Assembly: GCF_024585165.1 (NCBI RefSeq)
Contig: NZ_CP029008.1
Span: forward strand, 5,227,501-5,291,500
DNA length: 64,000 nt
Reading direction: 5' to 3'
Source: Bradyrhizobium sp. WBOS07
Lineage (GTDB): Bacteria > Pseudomonadota > Alphaproteobacteria > Rhizobiales > Xanthobacteraceae
Shown here: positions 7,887 through 16,825 of the stretch, in pieces
How positions within the stretch are numbered: position 1 is the first letter of the stretch
How the letters are laid out: every line of letters begins with the position of its first letter
Position numbers and translations under genes: made by a program
Notes under the pieces: model-generated
What the model was told of the DNA's origin: nothing
The model's database searches: none
What the model saw: only the letters and a program-made list of their open reading frames with translations

Positions 7887-8597
7887 TCACGCCGCCCCGC
7901 TGTCTGCGCTCCGCTCCGCCAGCACGACGATCCCGTGCGGATCGCGCAGGATGATGCGCTGACGGCCGCTTTCGACGAGGCCCTGGCTTTCCCAGCCGCT
8001 CAGGATGCGGCTGACGGTGTGCAGCGTGGTGCCGGTCATCTGGGCGATGTCCTGACGGCTGATCGGGAAGTCGATCTCGATGCCGCGGTCGAGTTTCTTG
8101 CCGGACTGCTTGGCGAGGCGCAGCAGCGCATGCGCGACGCGCTGCTCGACCTGCTGAGTCGACATTTCCAGGATGCGGGTGTGGCTCTCTTGGAGGCGGG
8201 TGCCGACGGTCTGAAGCGTGTTGGCGGCAAGCGAGGGAAATCGCTCGATCAGCCGCGGCCAGGCCGAGGTCGGCCAGATCAGCACCACGCTATCGTCGAC
8301 TGCGGTCGCGGTCGCCGGGTATCGCGAGGCGCCTATCGCCATGGCGAGCCCGAACGTTTCGCCGGGCGCGACATAGCGCACCACGATCTGCTCGCCGGTC
8401 GGCGTTGTCTTGGCCGCGCGGACGTGGCCGTGCAGCAGCAGGAAAAACGACTGTGCGTCCGCACCCTGCTCGAAGATGGCACTGTTCTTGGGATATCGCG
8501 CCGAACGGGCCTCACGCAGGATCTCGTCCAGAGCTTCTGGCGTGACCCCGGCAAACAGCGGCAAATGCGCAACCAGCGATGTGTCGACCTTGGCCAT
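7887..8597 (-). CDS. nnrR: Crp/Fnr-family transcriptional regulator NnrR
   Basis: NO-responsive activator of denitrification genes. It has an N-terminal cyclic-nucleotide-binding-like beta-barrel (about residues 10-125), a dimerisation helix, and a C-terminal winged helix with ISRQDIAQMTGTTLHTVSRIL as the recognition region. The protein contains no cysteine at all. It therefore cannot carry the Fe-S cluster of FNR, which fits the heme-based NO-sensing DNR/NnrR branch and rules out oxygen sensing by that route. The family consensus and the divergent nnrS support NnrR. A FixK-type box 53 bp upstream suggests the FixK2-to-NnrR cascade known in Bradyrhizobium. Confidence 0.88.
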   Translation of the reverse strand: MAKVDTSLVAHLPLFAGVTPEALDEILREARSARYPKNSAIFEQGADAQSFFLLLHGHVRAAKTTPTGEQIVVRYVAPGETFGLAMAIGASRYPATATAVDDSVVLIWPTSAWPRLIERFPSLAANTLQTVGTRLQESHTRILEMSTQQVEQRVAHALLRLAKQSGKKLDRGIEIDFPISRQDIAQMTGTTLHTVSRILSGWESQGLVESGRQRIILRDPHGIVVLAERSADSGAA

Positions 8598-8649
8598 TCT
8601 GCCTCCTTGGCGTCAAGGAGTGTGATGGCACCTGCAATCGTCCGATAGT

Positions 8650-8663
8650 TTGCGATAGCGCAA
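8650..8663. promoter_or_regulatory. FixK2/FNR/NnrR-type box between nnrR and nnrS
   Basis: TTGCGATAGCGCAA has both half-sites, TTGCG and GCGCAA. It is 53 bp from the nnrR start and 65 bp from the nnrS start, so it can serve either or both divergent genes. FixK2 acting on nnrR and NnrR acting on nnrS are both plausible. Confidence 0.72.
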
Positions 8664-8727
8664 AACGGAACGGTCGGCTGGCAGTATTTTTCCAAATAAC
8701 GGACTGAAATTCATTGGAGTTGACCCC

Positions 8728-9939
8728 ATGGCTGGCGCCCGATCCCGCAATTATCAGGGCTGGCCGCTGTTTGCGAACAGTTTTCGGCCTTTTTTCCTGC
8801 TCGCCGCGATCCAGGCCGGATTGTCGATCCTGGCCTGGCTGCCGATGTTCTATGGCGAATTGTCGGTGAGTTCCGCATTCGCGGCGCGCGACTGGCACGT
8901 CCATGAGATGCTCTACGGCTTCCTCCCCGCCGTGATCACCGGGTTCCTGTTCACGGCCATTCCGAATTGGACCGGCCGGCTGCCGATCCAGGGCACCTCG
9001 CTCGGAGCCCTGGTGACGGTCTGGCTTGCCGGACGCGTCGCGGTAACGCTGTCGGCCGATACCGGCTGGGTGTTCGCGTTGGCCATCGACGCCGCCTTCC
9101 TGGCGCTGGTCGTCGCCGCCGCGGCGCGCGAGATCATCGCTGGCAGCAACTGGCGCAACCTGCCGGTGGTGGGGCTGGTGTCCGTTCTGCTCGCCGGCAA
9201 CGTCGCTTTTCATCTCGAGGCGCATTACCAGGGCGCGGCCGATGTCAGCATCCGCGTGGGCGTCGGCGTGGTCGTGCTGCTGATCGCGCTGATCGGTGGC
9301 CGCATCATTCCGAGCTTCACCCGCAACTGGCTGGTCAAGTTCAATCCCGGCCGACTGCCGGTGCCGTTCGGACGTTTCGACGGCGCAGTGATCGGATGCA
9401 GCGCGCTCGCGCTCGTCTCGTGGGTCGTGGCGCCGCTGAATGCCGTCACCGGTGTGCTGATGGCGCTTGCCGGCGGGCTGCATCTGGTGCGGCTTGCGCG
9501 CTGGGCCGGTGATCGCACCTTGCGCGAGCGGCTGCTCGTGATCCTGCATGTCGGTTACGTGTTCGTGCCGTTCGGGTTCATCCTGCACGCCATTGCGGTG
9601 TTCGGAGCGCTGCCGCCGAGCGCCGGCATCCACGCCTGGATGACCGGTGCGGCGGGGACGATGACGCTCGCGGTGATGACCCGCGCCAGCCTCGGTCATA
9701 CCGGACAGGCCTTGACGGCTTCGCCCGCGATCCAGGGTATCTATGCCGCAATCATCATCGCGGCTCTGGCCCGGATTGCTGCGGTGGTATTTCCCGCGCA
9801 TGATTATGTGTTGTTGCACCTCGCTGCGTGTGGCTGGCTGGTCGCGTTCCTCGGATTTGCCGTCGCGTTCGGGCCGCTGCTCGCCGGCAGCCGGCGGCGG
9901 GCCCTCGCCATCATGGGCGTGCCGGCCCCGGCGCGCTGA
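8728..9939 (+). CDS. nnrS: NnrS family heme-copper membrane protein
   Basis: Polytopic membrane protein with about 12 hydrophobic segments across 403 residues. It has the family signatures WHVHEMLYGF near residue 58, GFLFTAIPNWTGR (about 72-84), GGRIIPSFTRNW (about 191-202), and MTRASLGHTGQAL. The conserved histidines are those proposed to bind heme and copper. NnrS lessens nitrosative stress during NO exposure and is usually under NnrR/NsrR control. It is divergent from nnrR across a shared FixK-type box. The GGAG ribosome site before the ATG at 8728 is clear. Confidence 0.92.
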   Translation: MAGARSRNYQGWPLFANSFRPFFLLAAIQAGLSILAWLPMFYGELSVSSAFAARDWHVHEMLYGFLPAVITGFLFTAIPNWTGRLPIQGTSLGALVTVWLAGRVAVTLSADTGWVFALAIDAAFLALVVAAAAREIIAGSNWRNLPVVGLVSVLLAGNVAFHLEAHYQGAADVSIRVGVGVVVLLIALIGGRIIPSFTRNWLVKFNPGRLPVPFGRFDGAVIGCSALALVSWVVAPLNAVTGVLMALAGGLHLVRLARWAGDRTLRERLLVILHVGYVFVPFGFILHAIAVFGALPPSAGIHAWMTGAAGTMTLAVMTRASLGHTGQALTASPAIQGIYAAIIIAALARIAAVVFPAHDYVLLHLAACGWLVAFLGFAVAFGPLLAGSRRRALAIMGVPAPAR

Positions 9940-9941
9940 AC

Positions 9942-10973
9942 TCAAGCCGCGCTTGCCGAAGGCGCATCGGCCGCCGGTGGTCTCACGCCCTTGCGCCAGT
10001 CGGTGATGGTGCAGCCGAAGCGGCCGCGGAACCAGCGCGCCATGGCGCTCTGCGCGGAGAAGCCAAGCTGCAGCGCGATGTCACCCAGCGGCCGCCCGGG
10101 GTCGTCGATCAGCTGAGTGACGAGATCGGCGCGTTGCGCATCCAGGATGGCCGAGAAGCTGGTGCCTGCTGCGGCGAGATGGCGGTGGATGGTGCGGCGG
10201 GTGCAGGCAAGATGCTCGGCGACGCGCTCGACGGTGCAGTCACCGGTAGCGAGCAGGGTCCGCACGACTTCGTCGACCTTCCCCTCCCAACTTGCCGGCC
10301 GGGTCTCGATGGCCTCGATGCGCTTGCGCAGATAAGTCGCGACCAAGGGGTGCGCGCCCGGGATCCGGCGCTCCATGTCGTGCGCCGACAGCAAGATCGC
10401 ATCGTCCTCGGCGTTGAAAGTCACGCGGCAACCGAAGAAGTCGCGATAGCGCTTGCGGTCCTTAGGCGGCGGATAATGCAGATGCACTTCCTGCGGTCGC
10501 CAGTCATGGCCGAATAGCGATTGGATGATGCGGTGGACGCTGCCGAGGGCCATGTCGATCGACTGCCGCGGCGCGCTCGGCTGCCGGCCGCGCAGATGCA
10601 GCCTGACGGTCACGCTCTGCCTGCCGCGCGTCACATCCAGCCGCATGCCGTCATGATGGATATGGATGAAGCGCGAGAACGCTTCGATCGCCTCGCCCAC
10701 GGTCGCCTGCTCGCGCACGATCAGGCCGACGGCGCCGAAATTGGTCAGGCCGCCGCGCTCGGCGAGACGCAAGCCGAAATCTTCGGCGCCGGACGCCGCT
10801 GCCGACAATTCGAGCAGACGGCGCAGGCCGGCGACGGCGATGGGAGTGTCGGGCTTGTCGAGACAGGCCAGCGGCAGCCTGGCCTTGCGCATCATCTGTT
10901 TGGGATCGAGACCCACCGACCGGGCGATTTCCGGGTAATAGCTCAAGCCTGCGCTGCGAACGAGGTCGGTCAT
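9942..10973 (-). CDS. AraC-family transcriptional regulator (Arabinose_bd-type N-terminus)
   Basis: One-component regulator. The N-terminal half fits the helical ligand domain seen in OruR/ArgR/GbdR-like AraC proteins (YYPEIARSVGLDP and an ERGGLTNFGAVG region). The C-terminal part is a double helix-turn-helix (VERVAEHLACTRRTIHRHLA and LGDIALQLGFSAQSAMARWF). I chose the ATG at 10973, preceded by AGGA, over the upstream GTG-type extension to 11246, which crosses the neighbouring divergent gene. The effector is unknown. It converges on nnrS and diverges from the FixJ-like gene. Confidence 0.82.
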   Translation of the reverse strand: MTDLVRSAGLSYYPEIARSVGLDPKQMMRKARLPLACLDKPDTPIAVAGLRRLLELSAAASGAEDFGLRLAERGGLTNFGAVGLIVREQATVGEAIEAFSRFIHIHHDGMRLDVTRGRQSVTVRLHLRGRQPSAPRQSIDMALGSVHRIIQSLFGHDWRPQEVHLHYPPPKDRKRYRDFFGCRVTFNAEDDAILLSAHDMERRIPGAHPLVATYLRKRIEAIETRPASWEGKVDEVVRTLLATGDCTVERVAEHLACTRRTIHRHLAAAGTSFSAILDAQRADLVTQLIDDPGRPLGDIALQLGFSAQSAMARWFRGRFGCTITDWRKGVRPPAADAPSASAA

Positions 10974-11177
10974 GCGAACCGTTCCTGCCAGCCATTCCCG
11001 CAGATGTCCCGAAATGTAAAGTTTCTGTCTCGGTCCGTCAAATCCGGGAACCGGGCGGGACATACATAGGGGAAACCGAGGCACTGGCGTGAATGCCGTG
11101 CTCATGACGGCGCGGCGCGGCGATGGGGCCTGCCTTCCGTCTCGGACCATTTGACCAAGACATTGCTGGATCGGGAT

Positions 11178-11798
11178 ATGCCGGGAAACACGCTTTCCAA
11201 GGGTGAGGTATTCGTCATCGAGACCGATGCGGCCTCCCGCGAACAACTTTCAGCCGCGCTCCAACAGAGCGCCTATGACGTGATCTGCTTCGCTGACAGT
11301 GCGTCTCTGTTGTCCGAGGCAAAGGCGCGGATGCCGGCCTGCGTGCTGATGGAGCTGCCGCCCGATCGCTCCGGCCTCGACATGCTCAGGCGGCTGCGCC
11401 AGGAAAACTGCATGGCGCCGGTGCTGGTGACCTCGGCGAACGGTAGCATCGCCCTGGCGGTCGACGCCATCAAGAGCGGCGCGGCGGACTTCATCGAAAA
11501 GCCGTTCCGCACCCATGACATCGTCGGCCGGATCCACGCCGCCATCGATGAATTCGCACAGCCCCGCACGAGCCGACAGGGCTGGCTGGCAGGCTGCGAG
11601 CCGCTGACCGCGCGCGAAGCCGACGTGCTCGAGCACCTTGCCGCCGGCCTGACCAACAAGGAGATCGCCCGCCGCATGCATCTCAGTGCGCGTACGGTCG
11701 AAGGTTACCGCGCCGGCATCTTGAAGAAGGCCGGGGCCAAGAACGTGACCGATCTGCTTCGACGCATCTTTGGCCAGGGCTCGCCGACCCAGGCTTAG
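11178..11798 (+). CDS. FixJ/NarL-type response regulator with a degenerate phospho-acceptor site
   Basis: Receiver domain (about residues 10-120) followed by a LuxR-type helix-turn-helix (PLTAREADVLEHLAAG, then NKEIARRMHLSARTVEGYRA). The overall layout, including the EKPF lysine at about residue 108, is FixJ-like. However, where the phosphorylated aspartate should be, the sequence is VLMELPPDRSG: a glutamate replaces Asp and one residue of the D-x-x-M-P loop is missing. The acidic pair at the N-terminus is also changed (IETD). It is therefore probably not controlled by phosphorylation in the standard way. A TTG at 11151 in the same frame is an alternative start. No sensor kinase is adjacent. 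Confidence 0.8.
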   Translation: MPGNTLSKGEVFVIETDAASREQLSAALQQSAYDVICFADSASLLSEAKARMPACVLMELPPDRSGLDMLRRLRQENCMAPVLVTSANGSIALAVDAIKSGAADFIEKPFRTHDIVGRIHAAIDEFAQPRTSRQGWLAGCEPLTAREADVLEHLAAGLTNKEIARRMHLSARTVEGYRAGILKKAGAKNVTDLLRRIFGQGSPTQA

Positions 11799-11964
11799 CA
11801 CCCGCGGGATCGCCAGCCGTCCGCAGCCTTGGTGCCGCCGCAGCGGTGCCCAACGGAAACCCCAATCGAACCGGTTCCTTCCCTGCCGCGTCCAACCATC
11901 TTGGCAAGGCATCTTTTCGCGCGTCCGGGTGGTGACGCGTCGATATCGGCAGGGAGGGAATTTC

Positions 11965-13641
11965 ATGCGCATCACCGCAAAATGTCTGGCAACGAGCCTG
12001 GTCCTGGTGACCGCGGCCCTCGCGGTGCCGTCATGGGCCGCCGAATTGGACGCCAAGTCGGCGATCGACGCCGTGACCGTCTATCCCGATGGCGCCACCG
12101 TCACCCGCATCATCGCGCTGGACCTCGCCTCCGGTGACTCGACGCTGGTCGCCAGGGATTTTCCGCTCTCGCTCGATCCGTCCTCGCTTCGCGTCGAAGG
12201 CGAGGCGGGCGCCAAGCTCACCATCGGCACGATCGATGCCCGGCCGCCGCGGGCCGCGCCGCCCGTCAACCTCTCCGAACTCGACAAGCGCATCGAAGCG
12301 CTGAGGGATCAGCGCGCCGACCTGCAAGGTGCGATCGACTCGGCAAACGCAAGGCGCAGCTTTGCCCAGCGCTTTGCCGAAGCCTCGCCCGCAGGCCTCG
12401 GCGACAAGGGCGAGGCCCGGCCGATTACCGAATGGCGCGCAGCCTTTGCCGCGGTCGCCGAGGAGACCGCGACCGCCGATACCACGATCCGTGACGCCAC
12501 GCGAAAGCAGCGCGAGATCGACCGCCAGATCGCACAGCTCGAGGCCGAGCGCTCGGCCAAGCCGCCGAGCAAGCTGGAGGTGCGGATCGATGTCGCCTCC
12601 GCCGCTGCGACCAAGGCGACGTTGCGGGTGACCTACGCCGTGCGCAACGCGCGCTGGGTGCCGCTCTACGACGCCAGGCTCGACACCGGCGCCAAGGATC
12701 GCAAGCCGCAGCTTGAGCTTGTTCGTCGCGCCGAGATCACGCAGTCGACCGGAGAAGACTGGTCGAATGTCGCGCTCGGTGTCTCCACGGTGCGTATCGG
12801 CCGTGGCGGTAGCGCGCCGGAGCTCGGCTCGCTGGTGGCGCAATATCCGCAGCCGCCCAAGCCGCTGGCCCTCGGCACGGCCTCGGACCTGGCGCGGCCT
12901 GCACCCATGACGCGCCAGGCACATTCGCCGGCGATGGCCAAGATCGCGGAGGCGTCCGAGTCGCGCGAACGCGCCGATGAGCAGCAGGCTTTGGCCGAGA
13001 TCGGCGGCTTCCAGGCCACGTTCAAGATTCCCGGCCGCGTCAGCCTCGGCGCCCAGGAGGGAGCCAAGAGTATGCGCATCGCGGCCATGACCGTCCCCGC
13101 CGACCTCGCCGTCCGCGCCGCGCCCGTGCTGGACCCGACCGCCTTCCTCGAAGCCAGCTTCAAGCAGACCGACGACACGACCCTGCTGCCTGGCAAGGTT
13201 GCGATCTATCGCGACGGCGTCTTTGTCGGTCGCGGCAAGATCTCGGCGTCGGCCAAGGACGACGTCGTTCGGCTCGGCTTCGGCGCGGACGACAAGGTCA
13301 GGATCGAGCGCGCCGTGCTCAAGCGCAATGAGGGTTCGGCAGGCCTGCTGGTCACGACGTCCAAGACGGACGAACGTGCGTTCAAGACCACGATCCGCAA
13401 CGGCCACGACTTCCCGATCAAGATTGCGATCGAGGATCAGTTGCCGGTCAGCGAGAGCGAGGACATCGTCGTCGAGATGCTGCCGTCGAGCACCCCGCCG
13501 ACCGCGAACAACATCCGCGACAAGCGCGGCGTGCTGGAATGGTCGTTCGAGGCCAAGCCCGGCGAAGTCCGGGACATCAACTTCGCCTGGCGCATCCGCT
13601 GGCCGAAGGACAAGAGCATGGTGATCGTTCCGGCGGGGTAG
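11965..13641 (+). CDS. DUF4139/DUF4140 (mucoidy-inhibitor MuiA-like) exported protein
   Basis: Secreted protein of 558 residues with a signal peptide ending near VPSWAA. An N-terminal DUF4140 segment (IDAVTVYPDGATVTR is its hallmark) is followed by a coiled-coil stretch (about residues 100-200) and the large DUF4139 domain (RVTYAVRNARWVPLYDARL; QSTGEDWSNVALGVST). The family is widespread and often called MuiA-like, but its biochemical role is unknown. The strong AGGGAGGG ribosome site at 11951 sets the ATG at 11965; the longer frame from 11770 overlaps the regulator gene and is not coding. It converges on hmuV. Confidence 0.85.
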   Translation: MRITAKCLATSLVLVTAALAVPSWAAELDAKSAIDAVTVYPDGATVTRIIALDLASGDSTLVARDFPLSLDPSSLRVEGEAGAKLTIGTIDARPPRAAPPVNLSELDKRIEALRDQRADLQGAIDSANARRSFAQRFAEASPAGLGDKGEARPITEWRAAFAAVAEETATADTTIRDATRKQREIDRQIAQLEAERSAKPPSKLEVRIDVASAAATKATLRVTYAVRNARWVPLYDARLDTGAKDRKPQLELVRRAEITQSTGEDWSNVALGVSTVRIGRGGSAPELGSLVAQYPQPPKPLALGTASDLARPAPMTRQAHSPAMAKIAEASESRERADEQQALAEIGGFQATFKIPGRVSLGAQEGAKSMRIAAMTVPADLAVRAAPVLDPTAFLEASFKQTDDTTLLPGKVAIYRDGVFVGRGKISASAKDDVVRLGFGADDKVRIERAVLKRNEGSAGLLVTTSKTDERAFKTTIRNGHDFPIKIAIEDQLPVSESEDIVVEMLPSSTPPTANNIRDKRGVLEWSFEAKPGEVRDINFAWRIRWPKDKSMVIVPAG

Positions 13642-13676
13642 GCTCGGTCGCGCCTCCTTTGCAGAAACAGGATTGG

Positions 13677-14477
13677 CTAAATTCCGGTCGCAACAGCCCG
13701 TATCGACTGCGGCAGCACATAGGGCACGCCGTCTGCCTGATGCACGACCGCGTCGATCTCGAAGATATCCCGGATCCTCTCCCGCGTGACGACATCGGCG
13801 CGTGAGCCGTCCGCGACGAGCTTGCCGCCAGCCAGCACGATCAGCCGGTCGGCGAAGCGGATGGCGAGATTGAGGTCGTGCAGAATCGCGATCACCGCCG
13901 TGCCGCTGCCGGCGCGGCGGCGCGCCGCCTCGACGAGGTCGATCTGGTGACGCAGATCGAGGCTCGAGGTCGGCTCGTCCAGCAACAGAAGTCCCGGGCC
14001 ATGCTCGGCCTCGCCGCAGGCGAGCTGCACCAGCACACGGGCGAAATGGGCGCGCTGCTGCTCGCCGCCCGAGAGCGTCGGCAATTGCCGTTCGCGGAAA
14101 TGCGCAAGCCCGACCTCCTCGAGGGCGGCATCAACCAGCGGGCGCGCGTCACGCCAGCTGCGCTCGCCCGCGCCCATCTGCACGATCTCCTCGACGGTGA
14201 AGGGGAAGGAGACGCTGATGTGCTGGGACAGCATGGCGCGGCGCGCAGCGAGCCCGCGCGGCGTGAAGCTGCCGATGTTGCGCTGGTTCAGGCGCACCTC
14301 GCCTGCGCTAGGCCGGAGATCGCCGGAGAGCAGCCGCAGCAACGTCGATTTGCCTGCGCCGTTCGGGCCGATCACGGCGACCAGCTCGCCGGCCTTGACC
14401 GTCAGGCCGACGCCATCGAGCAGCTGTGCGCGGCCGGCGCGCTTGCTCAAGGCGCGGGCCTCGATCACGGCACTCAT
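13677..14477 (-). CDS. hmuV: Heme ABC transporter ATP-binding protein
   Basis: ATPase that powers heme movement from periplasm to cytoplasm. Walker A is GPNGAGKST (residues 37-45), the signature is LSGGEQQR, Walker B is LLLLDEPTSSLD, and the switch histidine is in ILHDLNLA. Its 266 residues fit HmuV/FecE-type ATPases of the BtuD class. It overlaps hmuU by four bases (ATGA), and hmuT and hmuP lie upstream in the same unit. The substrate is inferred from the neighbouring heme receptor and HmuP. Confidence 0.93.
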   Translation of the reverse strand: MSAVIEARALSKRAGRAQLLDGVGLTVKAGELVAVIGPNGAGKSTLLRLLSGDLRPSAGEVRLNQRNIGSFTPRGLAARRAMLSQHISVSFPFTVEEIVQMGAGERSWRDARPLVDAALEEVGLAHFRERQLPTLSGGEQQRAHFARVLVQLACGEAEHGPGLLLLDEPTSSLDLRHQIDLVEAARRRAGSGTAVIAILHDLNLAIRFADRLIVLAGGKLVADGSRADVVTRERIRDIFEIDAVVHQADGVPYVLPQSIRAVATGI

Positions 14478-15565
14478 AGTGAGGCGAGCCCGCGCTGCCG
14501 CAGCAAGATGAAGAGGAAGACCGGCGCGCCGACCGCCGCGGTCAGGATGCCGATCGGCATCTCCGCCGGCGCGACGATCGTGCGCGCCAGCGTATCGGCG
14601 CCGACCATCAGGATCGCGCCAAGCAGGACCGAGGCCGGCAGCAACAGCCGATGCGCGGGCCCGATGATGAGGCGGAGCAGATGCGGCACGACGATGCCGA
14701 CGAAGCCGATGACGCCGCTGATCGATACGGCGACGCCGGTCATGGCGGAGACCATGACGATCGAGATCCGCTTGAGGCGCTCGACATCGACCCCACCGTG
14801 AAAGGCGTCGGCCTCGCCGAGCACCAGGAGATCGAGGCCGCGCGCGATGAACGTGCAGGCGCCGAGCCCGACGACGAGGACCGGTGCGAGCACGGCAGCT
14901 TTGGCCCAGGTCACGCCGCTCATCGAGCCCAGCATCCAGAACGTGATGTCGCGCAGCTGGCGGTCGTCGGCGATGAACACCAAAAGGCCGATGCCCGCAT
15001 TGGCGATCGCGGTGATGGCGACGCCGGCAAGCAGGAAGATCGCGATCGAAGTGCGCCCCGAACGGCTCGAGATGCCGTAGAGGAGCGCGGTGGTGGCCAA
15101 CGATCCCGCGAATGCTGCGAGCGGCAGCAGCTCGGTCTGGAGGAAACGCAGCGTCTCGCCGAAGCGCGAATCAGTGAAGACGATCGCGCTTGCGGCTGCG
15201 AGCGCGCCGCCACTGGAGACGCCGACCAGGGCGGGATCGGCCAGCGGGTTACGAAACAATCCTTGCATGATCGCGCCGGCCGCGGCGAGCAGGCCGCCGA
15301 TCATCGCGGCCGCCGCGATCCTGGGGACGCGGATCGACCACAGCACGAGCTGGTCGCGGGCGGTCATGGCCGTGCTTTCGCCCGACAGTCCGAGTGCGGC
15401 AGGCAGGCGGGAGAGGGGGATGCCGGCGGCGCCCAGCGTCAGCGCGACGATCGCGGTGACCGTGAGCACTGCGATCAGGACGACGATCGCCAAGGACGCG
15501 GACCGTCGTCCGGCCCTGGCGCGTCGTTCCGGGGTGCGCGCTCCAGTCCCGATCGCAACGCTCAT
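14474..15565 (-). CDS. hmuU: Heme ABC transporter permease (FecCD family)
   Basis: FecCD/BtuC-type permease with about ten transmembrane helices in 363 residues. Family motifs are VRVPRIAAAAMIGGLLAAAGA, NPLADPALVGVSSGGAL and GVIGFVGIVVPHLLRLI. It forms the inner-membrane channel with HmuV and receives heme from HmuT. The start overlaps the hmuT stop by four bases, and the end overlaps hmuV by four, indicating tight translational coupling. Confidence 0.93.
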   Translation of the reverse strand: MSVAIGTGARTPERRARAGRRSASLAIVVLIAVLTVTAIVALTLGAAGIPLSRLPAALGLSGESTAMTARDQLVLWSIRVPRIAAAAMIGGLLAAAGAIMQGLFRNPLADPALVGVSSGGALAAASAIVFTDSRFGETLRFLQTELLPLAAFAGSLATTALLYGISSRSGRTSIAIFLLAGVAITAIANAGIGLLVFIADDRQLRDITFWMLGSMSGVTWAKAAVLAPVLVVGLGACTFIARGLDLLVLGEADAFHGGVDVERLKRISIVMVSAMTGVAVSISGVIGFVGIVVPHLLRLIIGPAHRLLLPASVLLGAILMVGADTLARTIVAPAEMPIGILTAAVGAPVFLFILLRQRGLASL

Positions 15566-16515
15566 TGCCGGCAGTTCGCCGCCGACAGCGCCGACGTGAA
15601 TCCGTCGCCCCGCTCGGCCAGTGCCGGATAGAGTCTTGCGGAAAGATCGCGCGCTGCTGCCGCCGTCCGGGGTCCGAAGCCGAGCAAATAGAGCCCGTCC
15701 ATGGCGATGAAGCTCTTGTTGGCCGCGACCGGCGTCAGCGCAAAGCCGGGATGGGCATAGATCGCCTCGGCCTGGACCTGGTCCTTGCCGCGTTTGATCG
15801 ACAGCACGACGTCGGGCCTTGCCGCCGCGATCGCCTCGTCGCTGATGATCTTGTAGCCGTCGAAGTCGTCGATGGCATTGGCGGCGCCGGCGAGCTTAAT
15901 GATCTCCTCGGCCGCGGTCTTGCGGCCCGCCACCAGCGCTCTGCCGTTCTGCAGCGACATCACGAACATCACGCGCACCGGTTTGGTCACCTTGGCACGC
16001 AGGGCGCGGAGCTGCGCAAAATCGGCGCTGACCGCCGCGCTCAGGCACGCGGCGCGCGCGTCGACGCCCATGGCGTGACCGACCAGCCTGATCTTCTCGA
16101 TCAAGCCAGCCTCGGTGAAGGTGTCGGGCACCAGCACCAACGGCACTTTCGCGGTTTCCAGGACGTCCATGGTCTCGCGCGGACCCGAGCCCTGGATCGC
16201 CAGGATCAGGGTGGGATTGAGGCCCAGCACGCCTTCGGCGGAGATCTGGCGCATGTAGCCGACATTGGGCTTGTCGTGCAGCGCCGCCGCCGGATAAAGG
16301 CTCGTGGTGTCGACGCCGACCAGCCGGTCCTCAAGCCCCAGCGCATAGAGGATCTCGGTGATTGCGCCGCCGATCGAGACCGTGCGCGCGAAATCGGTCA
16401 CGGCGATCTCGCGATTGCGCGCGTCATGCACGGTGATGCCGGCGGCGTGCGCGGCCGGCGCGAGCGAGATTCCGCTGCAGAGCAGGAGGCTGGCGATGGT
16501 GCGACAAAATGCCAT
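15562..16515 (-). CDS. hmuT: Periplasmic heme-binding protein
   Basis: Cluster III (helical-backbone) binding protein of 317 residues with a signal peptide cut after AAHAA. Typical motifs are VSIGGAITEILYALGLEDRLVGVDTTS near the start and GYMRQISAEGVLGLNPTLIL. It carries heme from the TonB-dependent receptor to HmuUV. It lies six bases after hmuP. It resembles other HmuT/ShuT proteins in length and layout; heme, rather than siderophore, is inferred from locus content. Confidence 0.92.
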   Translation of the reverse strand: MAFCRTIASLLLCSGISLAPAAHAAGITVHDARNREIAVTDFARTVSIGGAITEILYALGLEDRLVGVDTTSLYPAAALHDKPNVGYMRQISAEGVLGLNPTLILAIQGSGPRETMDVLETAKVPLVLVPDTFTEAGLIEKIRLVGHAMGVDARAACLSAAVSADFAQLRALRAKVTKPVRVMFVMSLQNGRALVAGRKTAAEEIIKLAGAANAIDDFDGYKIISDEAIAAARPDVVLSIKRGKDQVQAEAIYAHPGFALTPVAANKSFIAMDGLYLLGFGPRTAAAARDLSARLYPALAERGDGFTSALSAANCRQ

Positions 16516-16521
16516 TGCGGA

Positions 16522-16728
16522 TTACTTCGTCAGGATCAGCTTGTTCTGCGCTGTCAGGCGAAGCCGATAGCTGTCTTCGCCATGCGCAATGATGATCTCG
16601 CGGGCGGCCGCGAACAACTCGCGGCTGTCGATCTGGCTTCCACGCATGGTCAGGGTTCTTGTCGTCGCAGAAGAGCCTTCTGCTGTCCCCGCGGCGTCGC
16701 CGTTGTTTCTTGCGGACGTTGCTGACAT
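16522..16728 (-). CDS. hmuP: HemP/HmuP family heme-uptake regulator
   Basis: Small protein of about 68 residues with the HemP-family C-terminus: SRELFAAAREIIIAHG, then DSYRLRLTAQNKLILTK. In Bradyrhizobium, HmuP is a co-activator needed for expression of the heme receptor and hmu genes together with Irr, consistent with its place at the head of hmuTUV and divergent from hmuR. The N-terminal 20-25 residues are Ser/Thr/Ala-rich and weakly conserved in the family. The start at 16728 is the most likely ATG, but no strong ribosome site is seen, so the start is tentative. Confidence 0.88.
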   Translation of the reverse strand: MSATSARNNGDAAGTAEGSSATTRTLTMRGSQIDSRELFAAAREIIIAHGEDSYRLRLTAQNKLILTK

Positions 16729-16792
16729 ATGAAGTGTGATGCGCCTTCGAAACCTTGGAGTGCTGCCTGTTTGTACAGGCGGCACTGAGCGC

Positions 16793-16825
16793 ATTCCAAC
16801 GGCTGCGATTTACAATCGATATAAA
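16793..16825. promoter_or_regulatory. Candidate ICE-like iron-control sequences between hmuP and hmuR
   Basis: The divergent intergenic region holds an ATTCCAA half-site at 16793-16799, the same heptamer as in the upstream ICE-like copy before the iron-binding-protein gene. Ten bases later comes TTTA-CAATCGATA-TAAA (16809-16825). It is the best candidate for the Irr/HmuP site expected here, but the match is partial. Confidence 0.35.
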
